A stretch of 64,000 bases of DNA from contig NZ_JALKFS010000005.1 in NCBI RefSeq assembly GCF_023051145.1, positions 2,435,733 to 2,499,732 on the forward strand. Reading direction: 5' to 3'. Positions within the stretch are counted from its first letter, which is position 1; the number at the start of each line of letters is the position of its first letter. Positions 47,701-57,845 of this stretch are shown piece by piece. The stretch is from Williamsia sp. DF01-3. GTDB taxonomy: Bacteria > Actinomycetota > Actinomycetes > Mycobacteriales > Mycobacteriaceae. Position numbers and translations under genes: made by a program. The notes under the pieces were generated by a model. It had not been told where the DNA came from. It saw only the letters and a program-made list of their open reading frames with translations, and did no database searches.

Positions 47701-48918
47701 ATGGACTTCCAGCGGATCTTGCAGCGCTGGAACCGCTTCGCCGAACCGCGTCGGCTGCTGCTCGACTCGCTGCTGGCTGCGACACTGGCGTTGCTCAGCG
47801 TCGTTCCTGAACTGTGGGAACACATGGGTACGCCGCTCGTGTGGCGTATCGCGGTCGGCACGATCGTCTGTGTCGCCGTCGCGTTCCGTCGGACCCGCCC
47901 CGACGTCTCCGGTGTGGTCATCGCTGCTGCGGCCTTCGCGCATCTGGCTGTTGACGAAAGACTCAGCCCTGCGGTGATGGTGACCGCGGTGATCGGTATC
48001 TACTCGATGGCCGCCTACGGTTCGACAAGAGGCACCCAAGCCGCATTGGCCCTTGGCCTCGTCGGTTGTGTGCTGTCGTCGGGGCGCCTGTACTCCGCAG
48101 CCGACGACACGGCCGCGTATGAGTTCACGGCGCCTGGGGCAGTGAGCCTGGGTGTCATCGCCGTCGGCATCTGGGCGACCGGGATGTTGCGGCGCACGCG
48201 ACTTCGGGAAGTGCAGGGACTACGTGAGCGGGCCCGCCTGCTGGAACTCGAACGGGCACAGGAAGCTGAGATCGCCGCCATCGGCGAGCGCACCCGGATT
48301 GCGCGCGAGATGCACGACATCATCGCCCACACGCTGACGGTGGTGATCGCGCAGGCGGATGGCGGCCGGTATGCGGCGCAGCAGGATCCGGCGCAGGCCG
48401 TCAAGGCGCTGGCCACCATTGCCGACAACGGGCGTCAGGCCCTTGCCGACATGCGGTCGCTGCTGGGAGTGCTGCGTGATGACGGGCCACGCGAGATACG
48501 GGCGGTGCCAGGCATCGCCGACATCCCCGAACTCGTGGATTCCGTGCGGGCCGGGGGTTTGCCGGTTCGACTGGACTCTTTTGGTTTCGCTCGCGACGTT
48601 TCGGTGGGATGCGGACTGACCGCCTACCGAATCGTGCAGGAATCGCTCACCAACATCCTCAAACACGCGGGGCTCGGGGCCTCTGCCGAAGTCGGCTTGC
48701 ATTGGCAGAGCGACGAATTGACCATCATCGTCACCGATGACGGTCGAGGCGTTGTCCCTACCACCGGTGATGGCGAGCTGCGTCCGGCCGGCGGAAAGGG
48801 GTTGCTTGGCATGCGCGAACGCGCTGAACTACATGGTGGGACGCTGCAGGCCGGCCCCCGTGACGACGGACCCGGATACAGTATTCGCGCGTCGTTACCC
48901 ACCGGGGAGGGTCGATGA
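47701..48918 (+). CDS. Sensor histidine kinase (NarL/DesK-type)
   Basis: This 405-residue kinase starts at ATG 47701. It has several N-terminal transmembrane helices up to about residue 165, a coiled linker (GLRERARLLELERAQEAEI) and a HisKA_3 phosphoacceptor His205 in REMHDIIAHTL. The ATP-binding region has YRIVQESLTNILKHAG, VTDDGRG and GKGLLGMRERAELHGG. Its stop overlaps the response regulator start by four bases. Paired with an ABC exporter, it may sense cell-envelope or antibiotic stress; the signal is not known. Confidence 0.93.
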   Translation: MDFQRILQRWNRFAEPRRLLLDSLLAATLALLSVVPELWEHMGTPLVWRIAVGTIVCVAVAFRRTRPDVSGVVIAAAAFAHLAVDERLSPAVMVTAVIGIYSMAAYGSTRGTQAALALGLVGCVLSSGRLYSAADDTAAYEFTAPGAVSLGVIAVGIWATGMLRRTRLREVQGLRERARLLELERAQEAEIAAIGERTRIAREMHDIIAHTLTVVIAQADGGRYAAQQDPAQAVKALATIADNGRQALADMRSLLGVLRDDGPREIRAVPGIADIPELVDSVRAGGLPVRLDSFGFARDVSVGCGLTAYRIVQESLTNILKHAGLGASAEVGLHWQSDELTIIVTDDGRGVVPTTGDGELRPAGGKGLLGMRERAELHGGTLQAGPRDDGPGYSIRASLPTGEGR

Positions 48919-49649
48919 CCGAGGTGATCCGAGTAGCGCTTGTCGACGACCAGGCGCTGGTACGTGCGGGTTTCGGAATGGTCATCGATTCGCAGGCCGA
49001 CATGACGGTGGTGCTCGAGGCATCCGACGGTTCCGCAGCCGTGGAGGCTCTGCGCCGAACCCCCGCCGACGTGGTGCTCATGGATGTCCAGATGCCAGGC
49101 GTCGACGGCATCGCGGCCACCAGGCAACTGCTCGCCGAGCAGGAAACGGGTGGGTCGGTGCAGCAGGGTGTCCCGAAAGTCTTGGTACTGACGACGTTCG
49201 ACACCGACGAGTACCTGCTGGCGGCAATCTCCGCTGGTGCCAGCGGGTTCCTGCTCAAGGACGCGCAACCGGAAGAGCTCCTGGCTGCGATCCGGACGGT
49301 TCATGCCGGTGACGCCGTGATCGCGCCGCGGTCCACCCGACGCCTGCTGACCCACGTGGCGGGAACCGCGGCGATGCCGACGCCGGCCGCACCTGCCGGT
49401 CACGCCACCGTGGTGCCCGACCTCGTCGATCCGCTGACCCCCCGGGAGACAGAGGTGTTGCGGGCCATCGCAGTCGGGATGACCAATGGCGAGATCGCCG
49501 CGGACTTTCACCTGTCCCTCGCCACGGTCAAGACGCATGTCGGCCGGGTGCTCACCAAGACAGGGTCACGCGACCGTGTGCAGGTGGTGTTGTTCGCCTT
49601 TCGTACCGGGATGATCGGGATCGACGACATCCTCACCCTCCACCGGTAG
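48915..49649 (+). CDS. LuxR/NarL-family response regulator
   Basis: This 244-residue protein has a receiver domain with Asp57 (VVLMDVQMPGVDG), then T and K (LTTFDTDEYLL, LLKDAQPEELL), and a C-terminal LuxR helix-turn-helix (PLTPRETEVLRAIAVGMTNGEIAADFHLSLATVKTHVGRVLTKTGSRDRVQ). ATG 48915 overlaps the kinase stop. It probably activates the ABC transporter genes 165 bases downstream, which share orientation. Confidence 0.94.
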   Translation: MTEVIRVALVDDQALVRAGFGMVIDSQADMTVVLEASDGSAAVEALRRTPADVVLMDVQMPGVDGIAATRQLLAEQETGGSVQQGVPKVLVLTTFDTDEYLLAAISAGASGFLLKDAQPEELLAAIRTVHAGDAVIAPRSTRRLLTHVAGTAAMPTPAAPAGHATVVPDLVDPLTPRETEVLRAIAVGMTNGEIAADFHLSLATVKTHVGRVLTKTGSRDRVQVVLFAFRTGMIGIDDILTLHR

Positions 49650-49814
49650 GCTCCTCTTCTCGTCCTGGGGGACCACCCCGGGTGAGGATGGTCATCCCGG
49701 GGGTTGACCAGAAGATCTGCAGATGTCCGCCCGCACGTCGATGTGTCGACCTCTCGACTCGAAATAGGTTTGTGCCACAACGCAAGTCGGCGTGTGACAC
49801 GAGAGGTGGGGCCA

Positions 49815-50573
49815 ATGTCAGATCCATACGCGGCAAGGACCATTGCTTTACAGAAGACGTACGGGCACGGTGACGCGGCGGTTCACGCGCTGCGTGATGT
49901 GAGCGTGGACATCCCCGTCGGCAAGTTCACGGCCATCATGGGGCCGTCGGGGTCCGGTAAGTCGACGCTGATGCACTGTCTCGCGGGACTGGATACCGCA
50001 ACGGCGGGAACGGTGTTGATCGGGGACACGGATCTGTCGCGATGCAACGATTCTCAGCGGACCCGGTTGCGGCGCCGAGAGCTGGGCTTTGTCTTCCAGT
50101 CGTTCAACCTGTTACCGGTGCTGACCGCGCGGGCCAACATCCTGCTTCCGCTCACCCTGGATCGGCGATCTCCCGACGAATTGTGGTTCGACGAACTGGT
50201 GGCGGTGCTGGGAATCGGGGATCGTCTGGACCACAAGCCGGGTGAACTGTCCGGCGGGCAGCAGCAACGCGTCGCGATCGCCCGGGCGTTGCTCGGCAGG
50301 CCGCGACTCGTCCTCGCCGACGAGCCGACCGGCAACCTCGACAGCAGGTCGGGCGCGCAGGTGCTGTCGCTGCTGCAGAGCAGCAGCCGCCGCATCGGCC
50401 AGACCATCGTGATGGTGACCCACGACCCTGTGGCCGCGAGCTATTGCGATCAGGTGCTGGTGATGGCCGACGGACGGATGGTGGACCGAATCCTCGCGCC
50501 CACAGCAGATTCCGTGCTGGAAGCGATGCGTGGTCACGGCTCCGATCAGGTCTCTGTGGGTGACCCACGATGA
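49815..50573 (+). CDS. ABC transporter ATP-binding protein (MacB/LolD type)
   Basis: This 252-residue protein has Walker A GPSGSGKS at 43-50, the Q-loop [20 protein letters not shown], signature LSGGQQQR and Walker [17 protein letters not shown]. This is the class associated with FtsX-like permeases for export or envelope stress. ATG 49815 has GAGAGGTGGGG upstream. It overlaps the permease by four bases. Confidence 0.95.
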   Translation: MSDPYAARTIALQKTYGHGDAAVHALRDVSVDIPVGKFTAIMGPSGSGKSTLMHCLAGLDTATAGTVLIGDTDLSRCNDSQRTRLRRRELGFVFQSFNLLPVLTARANILLPLTLDRRSPDELWFDELVAVLGIGDRLDHKPGELSGGQQQRVAIARALLGRPRLVLADEPTGNLDSRSGAQVLSLLQSSSRRIGQTIVMVTHDPVAASYCDQVLVMADGRMVDRILAPTADSVLEAMRGHGSDQVSVGDPR

Positions 50574-53022
50574 AGGGGATCGCGCTGGCCCAATTGCGGG
50601 CACACAAGGGACGCTATGTGGCGTCGGTCCTGGCGGTGGCCATCGGTGTGGCATTTGTCGCCGCGACACTCACCCTGACCGCGACCTCCACCGAATCGGT
50701 GCGCGCGTCGGTGGCAGCACAGTTCTCGACAACCGACGCGGCGGTATCGGTACCGTCCGAGTTCGCGGATCAGACGGGAGAGCAACTCGCGAATGTGCCC
50801 GGCGTACAAGCGGTTGCGGTCGACCGTAACCGATTGGTCAGCGTGACCAGTGGCGCGAAAACCTACTCGCAGGTGGAGCTGACCGCGCTGGCAGGCGACG
50901 AGCAGTTGCGGTGGCAGAAACTGACGGCCGGCGTGTTCCCGCAGGGCGACCGTCAAGCGTTGGCGTACGCAGGCTCGAACTTCGCGGTCGGACAGCGACT
51001 TTTCGTGCGCCCGGACGTCGACACAGCCACCGACCGGACCGCTGTGGAGATCACCGTGGTGGGTCTGGTGGAGCGTGGTGACGCCACGTCAGGCGTACCG
51101 CAGTTGTTCGCGCCCGGCGCCGCCGTGTCCGCGGTGGACTCCGGGCGGAGCGACGATCGAGATGATGTGGTGATCAGGCTCGCGTTCGCGGAGGGAGCCG
51201 ACCCGGCGTCGGCCATGGCTGCGGTGGCCGACGTGGCCTCGACCGTCCCAGGGGCCGAGGCCATGTCGGGTGAGGCTGCCGCCGACCGGGTGGTCCGGCA
51301 GTTCACCGGAGGGTCGGTGATCCTGGCTTCGGTGCTGCTCGTGTTCGCCGCGATCACCGCCATGGTGTCGTGTCTGGTGATCGCCAACACGTTTGCCGTA
51401 CTGATCACCTCACGAACCCGGGAACTCGCGCTGCTGCGGTGCATCGGGGCAGACGCATCCCAGGTGCGGTCCGGCGTTCGGATGGAAGCACTGGTCCTCG
51501 GTGTCGTGGCCTCGGTGGCAGGTGTGATCCTCGGGATCGGAGGTGTCGCGCTGGCCACCTGGGTGACCCGGATGACCGGTGCCGACTTGCCGTTGACCCA
51601 CTTGGCAATCCCGTTCACCGCCGTGCTCGTGCCCGTCGTACTCGGCGTGGTGATGACATTGCTCGCGGCCACCGTCCCGGCGCGACTGGCGACAAGGGTC
51701 TCGCCGCTGGCGGCCTTCACCACTGTCGCTTCGTCGGAGCCGCGCGGCCGCAACATCTTCCGGATCACTGCCGCCACGGTTCTGGTCCTCGTCGGCACCA
51801 CTGTGTTGATCTGGGGGATCGGACAGAAATCGGTTCCCGCAGCAGCATTGGGCGGCGGCGCGACGTTCCTCGCGATCATGCTGTCCGGTGTGGTTCTCGT
51901 GCCGCCGATCGTCCGGGCAGCGGGATCGGCTGCCGCACTGTTGCTTCGGCGCACCGCCGCGGCACCGGTCGCCGAACTGACGGGCGCAAACGCCGGACGG
52001 GCTCCACGGCGCACGGCCGCAACGGCGTCGGCCCTCATCATCGGCATCACCCTGACGACGATGATGGTGGTGGGCGCGCAGGTGGTGCGGTCGAGCGTGA
52101 GCACGTTGATCTCCGACATGCACCCGGTCGATCTGATCGTGTCGTCCGGTTCGCCGCTGCCGGCTCCACTGGTCGAGTCGATCCGGACCACCGAGGGCGT
52201 GGCTGCGGCAGTTCCGTTGACCCGTACGAAGATCGATGTGAACGGGGTTGCTCTGAACATTGCCGCCGTGGACAGCTCGGCCTTGTCGGCGGTGATGAGG
52301 TCGGGCAGTACCCCCACTGCGGATGAGATCGCCCTGGCACCAGAAGACCAGGCGCTCGCGGGCGTGCAGGACGGTGAGCGGGTGACCGTTCTGGCCGGCG
52401 GGATCACGAAAACGATGACCGTGGTCGAAGGCGAGGCCGGTTCCTTCGCGGATCGCGCTTCGGTGGGCGGGGCACCGGTTCCGACCGGGATGGCCGTGCG
52501 CCTCTCCTCGTTCGGGACGGGCAGCATGGACACGGTCACCACCCTGCGTGATCTCGTCGCCGCATCGGCACCGGACGCAACCTTTGCCGGTGGCGTCGAG
52601 ACCCAGCAGCAGCTCGACGAGATCCTCACCCTGGTTCTGCGAATCGTTTTGGCGCTGCTCGGCGTTGCGGTCGTCGTCGCGCTCATCGGTGTGGGAAACA
52701 CCATGGCGTTGTCGGTGATCGACCGCCGACGTGAGAATGCGCTGTTGCGGGTGATCGGCCTGAGCAGCCGGGGGTGCGCGCGATGCTCCTGGGCGAGGCC
52801 ACGATCATCGCTGCGGTGGCGTCGGTCGCGGGAGTGGCTCTCGGTACCACCTACGGGGTGGCCGGCGCGGCCGCGATCGTAGGCGCCGACCGCGTGTCCA
52901 TACCCGATCTTCCGTGGGTCGAGATGGTGGTGATCGTGGTCGTCGGTGGACTGGCTGGATTGCTCAGTGCGGCTCTGCCTGCCAGGAGCGCATTGCGCGC
53001 CGATCCCGCAGCCGCGCTGTAG
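50570..53022 (+). CDS. ABC transporter permease, FtsX/MacB-like (apparent one-base frameshift)
   Basis: The permease has two FtsX-like membrane regions and a large periplasmic domain: N-terminal helix VASVLAVAIGVAFVAATL, then TAMVSCLVIANTFAVLIT and RELALLRCIGADASQVR. The frame ends in a nonsense tail after ALLRVIGLSSRG near 52770, while the next frame continues VRAMLLGEATIIAAVASVAGVALGTTYG to ALPARSALRADPAAAL at 53022, the normal end. Adding one G to the GGGGG run at 52770-52774 restores it. The full protein is about 817 residues. It is co-transcribed with the ATPase and the two-component pair. Confidence 0.9.
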
Positions 53023-53060
53023 GACACGGCCCGGGCAGGCCGGGTCGGCTTGACAAGAAA

Positions 53061-53076
53061 TAGAACGCGTGTTCGA
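53061..53076. promoter_or_regulatory. LexA (SOS) box-like site
   Basis: TAGAACGCGTGTTCGA matches the actinobacterial SOS box TCGAAC-N4-GTTCGA at all but one position. It is 9 bases before the radical SAM start and follows a TTGACA -35-like hexamer (53050-53055). It would allow LexA to repress the gene until DNA damage. Confidence 0.7.
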
Positions 53077-53084
53077 ATCTGGGC

Positions 53085-54125
53085 ATGCGGTGGGAAGGGC
53101 AGTTGCTGGACGCCGGAGACGAGAAAGAGGCGAGCGATCCGTCTCCGGCGCTGCCCGGCCTGAGCCGCGCCGGGCTGGTCCGGTCGGTGCGCACCCCCGA
53201 CTTCGACGGGGTCACGTTCCATGAGGTGCTGTGTAAGAGCGCGCTGAACAAGGTTCCGGAGAGTTCGCAGGTGCCGTTTCGCTGGACCATCAACCCGACC
53301 AGGGGCTGCCTCCATCAATGTGTCTACTGTTTCGCGCGTACCACCCACGAATACCTCGATCTCGATGCCGGCCGTGACTTCGACACCCAGATAGTGGTCA
53401 AGGTGAATGTCGCGGCAGTGCTGCGAAAAGAGTTGATGCGCAAGAGTTGGAAGCGTGAGCCCGTGGCTCTGGGAACCAACACCGACCCCTACCACCGGGC
53501 TGAGGGCAGGTACCGGCTGATGCCCGGCATCATTCGCGCGCTCGCCGATTCGGGTACGCCGATGTCGATCCTCACCAAGGGCACGCTGCTGCGTCGCGAT
53601 CTCAAACTCCTTGCGGCAGCAGCCAAATCGGTGCCGGTGTCGGTGGGCGTCTCCCTGGCGCTGCTCGACGAGACCCTGTGTAAACAGGTCGAACCCGGCA
53701 CGCCGTCGGCCCGTGCACGCCTCGATCTGATCGAGGCTGTCCGTGAGTCCGGCCTGGACTGCCACGTGATGGCCTCACCCATCCTGCCCATGCTCAGCGA
53801 TTCGCGCGCAGACCTCGACAACCTGTTCGCACACCTGGCACAGGCGGGGGCAACGTCGGTCACCGCGTTTCCACTGCACCTACGCGGATCCACCCGTGGC
53901 TGGTACATGTCGTGGCTCGCCGAGCACCATCCTGCCCTGGTCGGCAAGTACCGCCGGCTCTACGGTCACGGCGCCTACGTGGCCCCGGAATACCGAACGT
54001 GGTTGCGCGACAGGGTTGATCCGATGCTCGAGCACCACGGTCTCAGTGCTGACCGGCAGTCCGGCCTGCGCGAGGCGGTACGCGAGGCTGCGGCCGTCGA
54101 GACCGCGCAGCCGACGCTCTTCTGA
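53085..54125 (+). CDS. SplB-like radical SAM protein
   Basis: This 346-residue radical SAM protein has the cluster motif C75-x3-C79-x2-C82 (RGCLHQCVYCFAR) and the following GTNTDPYHRAE and SILTKGTLLRRDLKLL patterns common to SplB-like proteins. It resembles the recalled M. tuberculosis Rv2578c. Its reaction is unknown; relation to spore photoproduct lyase suggests DNA lesion repair or a related radical modification. The SOS-box-like site directly upstream is consistent with DNA damage induction. The lysine/arginine pattern in the C-terminus (RLYGHGAYVAPEYRTWLRDRV) may be a substrate region. Confidence 0.9.
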   Translation: MRWEGQLLDAGDEKEASDPSPALPGLSRAGLVRSVRTPDFDGVTFHEVLCKSALNKVPESSQVPFRWTINPTRGCLHQCVYCFARTTHEYLDLDAGRDFDTQIVVKVNVAAVLRKELMRKSWKREPVALGTNTDPYHRAEGRYRLMPGIIRALADSGTPMSILTKGTLLRRDLKLLAAAAKSVPVSVGVSLALLDETLCKQVEPGTPSARARLDLIEAVRESGLDCHVMASPILPMLSDSRADLDNLFAHLAQAGATSVTAFPLHLRGSTRGWYMSWLAEHHPALVGKYRRLYGHGAYVAPEYRTWLRDRVDPMLEHHGLSADRQSGLREAVREAAAVETAQPTLF

Positions 54126-54183
54126 ACGGGTTCGGTCCGAACGATCCCGCGGCGTCGGAGCGGACGTCGGAACCTGTGTCGGC

Positions 54184-54900
54184 TCACGACAACGTCGCGG
54201 TGACCTTCTCGCTGCTCGCCCGGTTGGCCATCTTCTCCAGATTCGGATTGGCAACCTGCACAAGGGAACCGCCGGCCACGAGGGTGGCGAGCAGGTTGAC
54301 CACGAGGTTGTCGGCGCTGTCCCAGTGCCGGCTCGACATGATGCGCGATCCGGCGACGATGCCGGCCTCGGCGGCAAAGGTGGTCGCTTCGGTGATCACG
54401 TCGTCGACCGTGCGGTCGTCGAGAGCGAGATCGCCGGGTCCACCGGGCCGGAACTGGTCCCCGTGCACGCGCACCGAGGCCGAGTAATCGGTGAGCCCGA
54501 TCGGCAGGTCACGCAACGGCATCCCGAACGGATCGAGTGAGACGACGGCGATCTCCGGCGCACCTTCCACCCGCTCGAGCGACGCCATCGAGCAGAACGC
54601 AAGTGCTGCATCGTCGGAGTAACCCACCCGTACGTGCAGACCGGCCCACCAGGCGCCGAGCAGAACTGCGGCACTCTGCCAGTGCGCGGGCAGGTCGACC
54701 GCCACCACATCACCGGGCATCAGCCCGAACTCGTCGCGCACGAGGTTGGCCGTCTTGGCTGCCCAGTTCGCCGCGGTGATGGCGGAGAGTTCGGTGCGCT
54801 CGCCGGTCGAGTCGTCGTAGTAGGTGATCAGAGGCTGCGAGCCGTCGCTGGACAACGCCGGGTTCAGCGCGGCATCGGTGAGAGTGGTCAATTCACGCAC
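54184..54900 (-). CDS. TIGR03089-like protein (AMP-ligase-like N-terminus)
   Basis: This 238-residue protein starts at GTG 54900 inside the LCP stop region. It has LITYYDDSTGERTELSAITAANWAAKTANLVRDEFGLMPGDVVAVDLPAHWQSAAVLLGAWWAGL, resembling the start of acyl-adenylating enzymes but without their catalytic C-terminus. This fits the actinobacterial TIGR03089 family of unknown function, next to the LCP gene as in M. tuberculosis Rv3268. It overlaps the LCP gene by 13 bases, so both are co-transcribed. Confidence 0.8.
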   Translation of the reverse strand: MRELTTLTDAALNPALSSDGSQPLITYYDDSTGERTELSAITAANWAAKTANLVRDEFGLMPGDVVAVDLPAHWQSAAVLLGAWWAGLHVRVGYSDDAALAFCSMASLERVEGAPEIAVVSLDPFGMPLRDLPIGLTDYSASVRVHGDQFRPGGPGDLALDDRTVDDVITEATTFAAEAGIVAGSRIMSSRHWDSADNLVVNLLATLVAGGSLVQVANPNLEKMANRASSEKVTATLS

Positions 54901-56717
54901 TCCGGTCCGGTGCCGCCGGCGGTGATCGCCGGAGCCGGTGCGGGCGTTGTCGCCTCGGTGCTCTGGCTGTCCTGCTGACCGTCGTCGACGATCGAGCCCG
55001 GACCGCTGTAGGTGTCGGTGAGAATCACCCGAACCGTGTTCGGTGCCAATGTCTTGTCCTCTTTCACGGGTAGTCCGCCGAGCTGGCCCGCAACGGCTTT
55101 CGCCCCGGCGTCGTCGGTCGCAGCGGCAAGCACAGTGCTGTCGGTGGACGGGTTGGTGGCATTGCCGGTCTCGCCGGTCCGGAACCCCTTGGATGCGACG
55201 ATCTTCGACACGTTGGTGGCAAGACCGTCGACGGTGCCCGAGTTGATCACGTCGACCGTGTATTGGCTCGGCACGAACTTCTTCTCGCCCGTACCGTTCT
55301 TCTCTCCGAGCAACCCATCGGTGAATGCCTTGACGGCCGCCGGGTCCACCTCGACCACGCTCTGGGTGCCGTCGTCGCTCCAGCCTTGCTCGGTGACCAC
55401 CGGGATCGTCGCGAACTGCACGCGTCCGCCGGACAGATCCTTGAGCTGCTCCACGAACTTGATGATGTCCCAGTCCTGGTCGATCACCACCGAACGTGAC
55501 ACCGCGTTCTCGAGATCGCCGAGTTTGCCGGGGTTGGACAGAGTGCCTGCCGACAACACCTTCTGGGCCAGCGATGCCATGAAGACCTGCTGGCGCACGA
55601 TGCGGTCGAGGTCGCCGCGGGGCAGATCGTGGCGTTGCCGGACGAAACTCAGTGCCTCTGGTCCATCGAGTGTCTGGCGGCCGGCGGGGAAGTCCGCACC
55701 GGAAAACGGTTCGGAGACCGGCGCCTTGAGGCACACGTCCACACCGCCCACCGCGTCGGTGAGCAGGACGAAGCCGAGTAGCCCCACCTCGGCATAGTGG
55801 TCGACCTCGACACCCGTCAGGTCGGCGACCGTGGTGATGAGTGCGTCGCGTCCCGCCTGGACGGACTTCTTGTCGGCCTCCTCGAGATCCATCCCGTCGT
55901 TGACCAGGGCCTCGCGCCGGGCTTCTTTGGATGAGCCGTACGCCGAATTGATCTTGGTCTTCCCGATGCCGGGTACCTCGACGTATGAGTCGCGGGGGAT
56001 TGACATGGCCGTCGCAGAGGACCCGTCGTTCGGGATGCGGATCAACAAGATGGTGTCGGTGTTGGTCGCCACCTCGTCAGCCGAGTGCAGTTGGGCCAGT
56101 TCTTTTTCCGACAGCGGGTTGCCCTGGGCATCGGTTCGTGAGTCGGTGCCGACCATGAGGATGTCGACGGCTCCGTCCTTACCGCTGCCCAGGCTCAGAC
56201 CACCCAGTTTGGTGATGCTGTTCTCCAGGTCGGTCATCTGGTTCCACGCATATCCGGTGGCGATCAGCACCAGCACCGACACGCCCGCCGCGATGATGCG
56301 CGTCAGCGGTCGGCCAGAGTGTGCCGGAGTGGGGGAGGCCGGCGCCGGCTCACGCGGCGGCCGCCCGCCCGCGTCGGCGCGGGACCTCGGTGCCCGACCC
56401 GGTTGATCTCGGCGCTCTGACCGTGCGGCCCGTGCGTTCGGCGGGGCGCCGCCGGCTCCACGCCTGGGGCGGGGTTCGTCGGGGGGCAGGGGATCCCGTG
56501 GCACCCGTCGGCGTGAGGGTTCATCGGCCCGCGGTCTACGGGGAACGTCCGATTCGGTGCCGCGGGGACGTCGCTGTCCGCCGGTGGGACCCTCACCTGG
56601 AAGGGGCCGCTGATGACGGCCGCCGGTGGAGTTGAGGCGTCGCCCGCCTGACGGTCGATCCGAAGATGGACGGTCCACGGCGGTGAGCGCTCCTAACGGG
56701 TAGTGGACGGATGGCAT
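54888..56717 (-). CDS. LytR-CpsA-Psr (LCP) family protein
   Basis: This roughly 609-residue LCP protein has a proline/arginine-rich cytoplasmic leader of about 130 residues, a transmembrane helix (IIAAGVSVLVLIATGYAW), an LCP catalytic domain (DILMVGTDSRTDAQG, LIRIPNDGSSATAMSIPRDSYVEVPGIGKTKINSAYG, FVRQRHDLPRGDLDRIVRQQVFM), and a LytR_C domain at the end. LCP ligases attach arabinogalactan or other polymers to peptidoglycan. It lies near rmlD/wbbL, which make the rhamnose linker of arabinogalactan. ATG 56717 is preferred over GTG 56729. Confidence 0.92.
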   Translation of the reverse strand: MPSVHYPLGALTAVDRPSSDRPSGGRRLNSTGGRHQRPLPGEGPTGGQRRPRGTESDVPRRPRADEPSRRRVPRDPLPPDEPRPRRGAGGAPPNARAARSERRDQPGRAPRSRADAGGRPPREPAPASPTPAHSGRPLTRIIAAGVSVLVLIATGYAWNQMTDLENSITKLGGLSLGSGKDGAVDILMVGTDSRTDAQGNPLSEKELAQLHSADEVATNTDTILLIRIPNDGSSATAMSIPRDSYVEVPGIGKTKINSAYGSSKEARREALVNDGMDLEEADKKSVQAGRDALITTVADLTGVEVDHYAEVGLLGFVLLTDAVGGVDVCLKAPVSEPFSGADFPAGRQTLDGPEALSFVRQRHDLPRGDLDRIVRQQVFMASLAQKVLSAGTLSNPGKLGDLENAVSRSVVIDQDWDIIKFVEQLKDLSGGRVQFATIPVVTEQGWSDDGTQSVVEVDPAAVKAFTDGLLGEKNGTGEKKFVPSQYTVDVINSGTVDGLATNVSKIVASKGFRTGETGNATNPSTDSTVLAAATDDAGAKAVAGQLGGLPVKEDKTLAPNTVRVILTDTYSGPGSIVDDGQQDSQSTEATTPAPAPAITAGGTGPECVN

Positions 56718-56889
56718 CGGATGGCGCACGCCGCATCACCGGGAGAGTGCACCTGTTGAAGTAGTGGCAATGTTACGTGCGAATCCGTCTCAGCTCTGGG
56801 ATGCCGGAAGCGGCGTGTACCGGACCCTCGTGACGGGCAGCGGGGGTGGATCTCGCCGTACGAATGGCAGAGCACCGACGCAACCGGAC

Positions 56890-57780
56890 ATGATGGACCC
56901 CATGGGTACAGGTGTGCGCTCTGTCATCGTGACCGGCGCCGGGGGGCAATTGGGCAAACAGTTGAGTACGCGCGCCGAGGGCACGGTACGTGCGTTGACG
57001 TCGGCAGATCTGGACATCACCGACGAGCAGTCGGTGCAGTCGGTACTCGGTGACATCGGCCCGCGGGACGTGGTGATCAACTGCGCGGCCTACACCGCTG
57101 TCGATGCCGCCGAAGACGACCGGGAGACCGCGATGGCGGTCAACGGCACGGGGCCCGGCCACATGGCCCGGCTCACCGCCCGTACGGGTGCGAACCTCGT
57201 CCACATCTCGACCGACTATGTCTTCACGGGGGTTGCGTCGGGCCCGCTCGAACCGGACGACCCCACCGGCCCGGCCTCGGTCTACGGCATCAGCAAACTC
57301 GCGGGGGAGAAGGCGGTGCGGTCGGCGGATGCCGACGCCACGATTGTTCGGACCGCATGGGTGTACACCGGCATGCCCGGCTCTTCGGACTTCGTCAGCA
57401 CGATGCGCCGACTGGAATCGCAGCGCGACACCGTCTCGGTGGTCACCGATCAGGTCGGTTCCCCGACGTATTCCGCCGATCTGGCCGACGGGCTGCTCGA
57501 ACTCTCCGAACAGGTGGTCCACGGCGACTCGCGGGCCCGGGGAGCGACGTTGCACGCGTCGAACGCAGGCAGCTGCAGCTGGTTCGATCTGGCCCAGGCA
57601 GTCTTCGCGGAGATCGGGGCCGACCCGGCTCGGGTCCTGCCCACCACCTCGGCCGATTTTCCTCGGCCCGCGCCCCGCCCCGCGTATTCGGTGTTGTCGG
57701 GACGGGCGTGGCAGGAGGCCGGTCTCACACCGCTGCGAGAGTGGCGCTCGGCGTTGTCTGTGGCGCTGCACGTCCGGTGA
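56890..57780 (+). CDS. rmlD: dTDP-4-dehydrorhamnose reductase
   Basis: This 296-residue reductase makes dTDP-rhamnose for the arabinogalactan linker. It shows VTGAGGQLGKQL (NADPH loop), HISTDYVFTG, and Tyr-Lys in VYGISKLAGE. ATG 56890, 56893 and 56902 are all possible. It is followed by wbbL after 65 bases (from the chosen start), the usual rmlD-wbbL-manB order, and divergent from the LCP gene. Confidence 0.93.
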   Translation: MMDPMGTGVRSVIVTGAGGQLGKQLSTRAEGTVRALTSADLDITDEQSVQSVLGDIGPRDVVINCAAYTAVDAAEDDRETAMAVNGTGPGHMARLTARTGANLVHISTDYVFTGVASGPLEPDDPTGPASVYGISKLAGEKAVRSADADATIVRTAWVYTGMPGSSDFVSTMRRLESQRDTVSVVTDQVGSPTYSADLADGLLELSEQVVHGDSRARGATLHASNAGSCSWFDLAQAVFAEIGADPARVLPTTSADFPRPAPRPAYSVLSGRAWQEAGLTPLREWRSALSVALHVR

Positions 57781-57845
57781 GCTCGTACGACGGACTGTCC
57801 CACGGGGTGCCCGGCGACCCAGTGGTCTCCGGTTACGCTGAGCCG

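Noticed and set aside
49650-49814. CCCCGGG-rich inverted repeats before the ABC ATPase
   Set aside because: Weak pairing with no clear terminator or attenuator; not enough to call.
50953-52704. Antisense 583-codon frame opposite the permease
   Set aside because: A serine/threonine-rich shadow of the permease gene.
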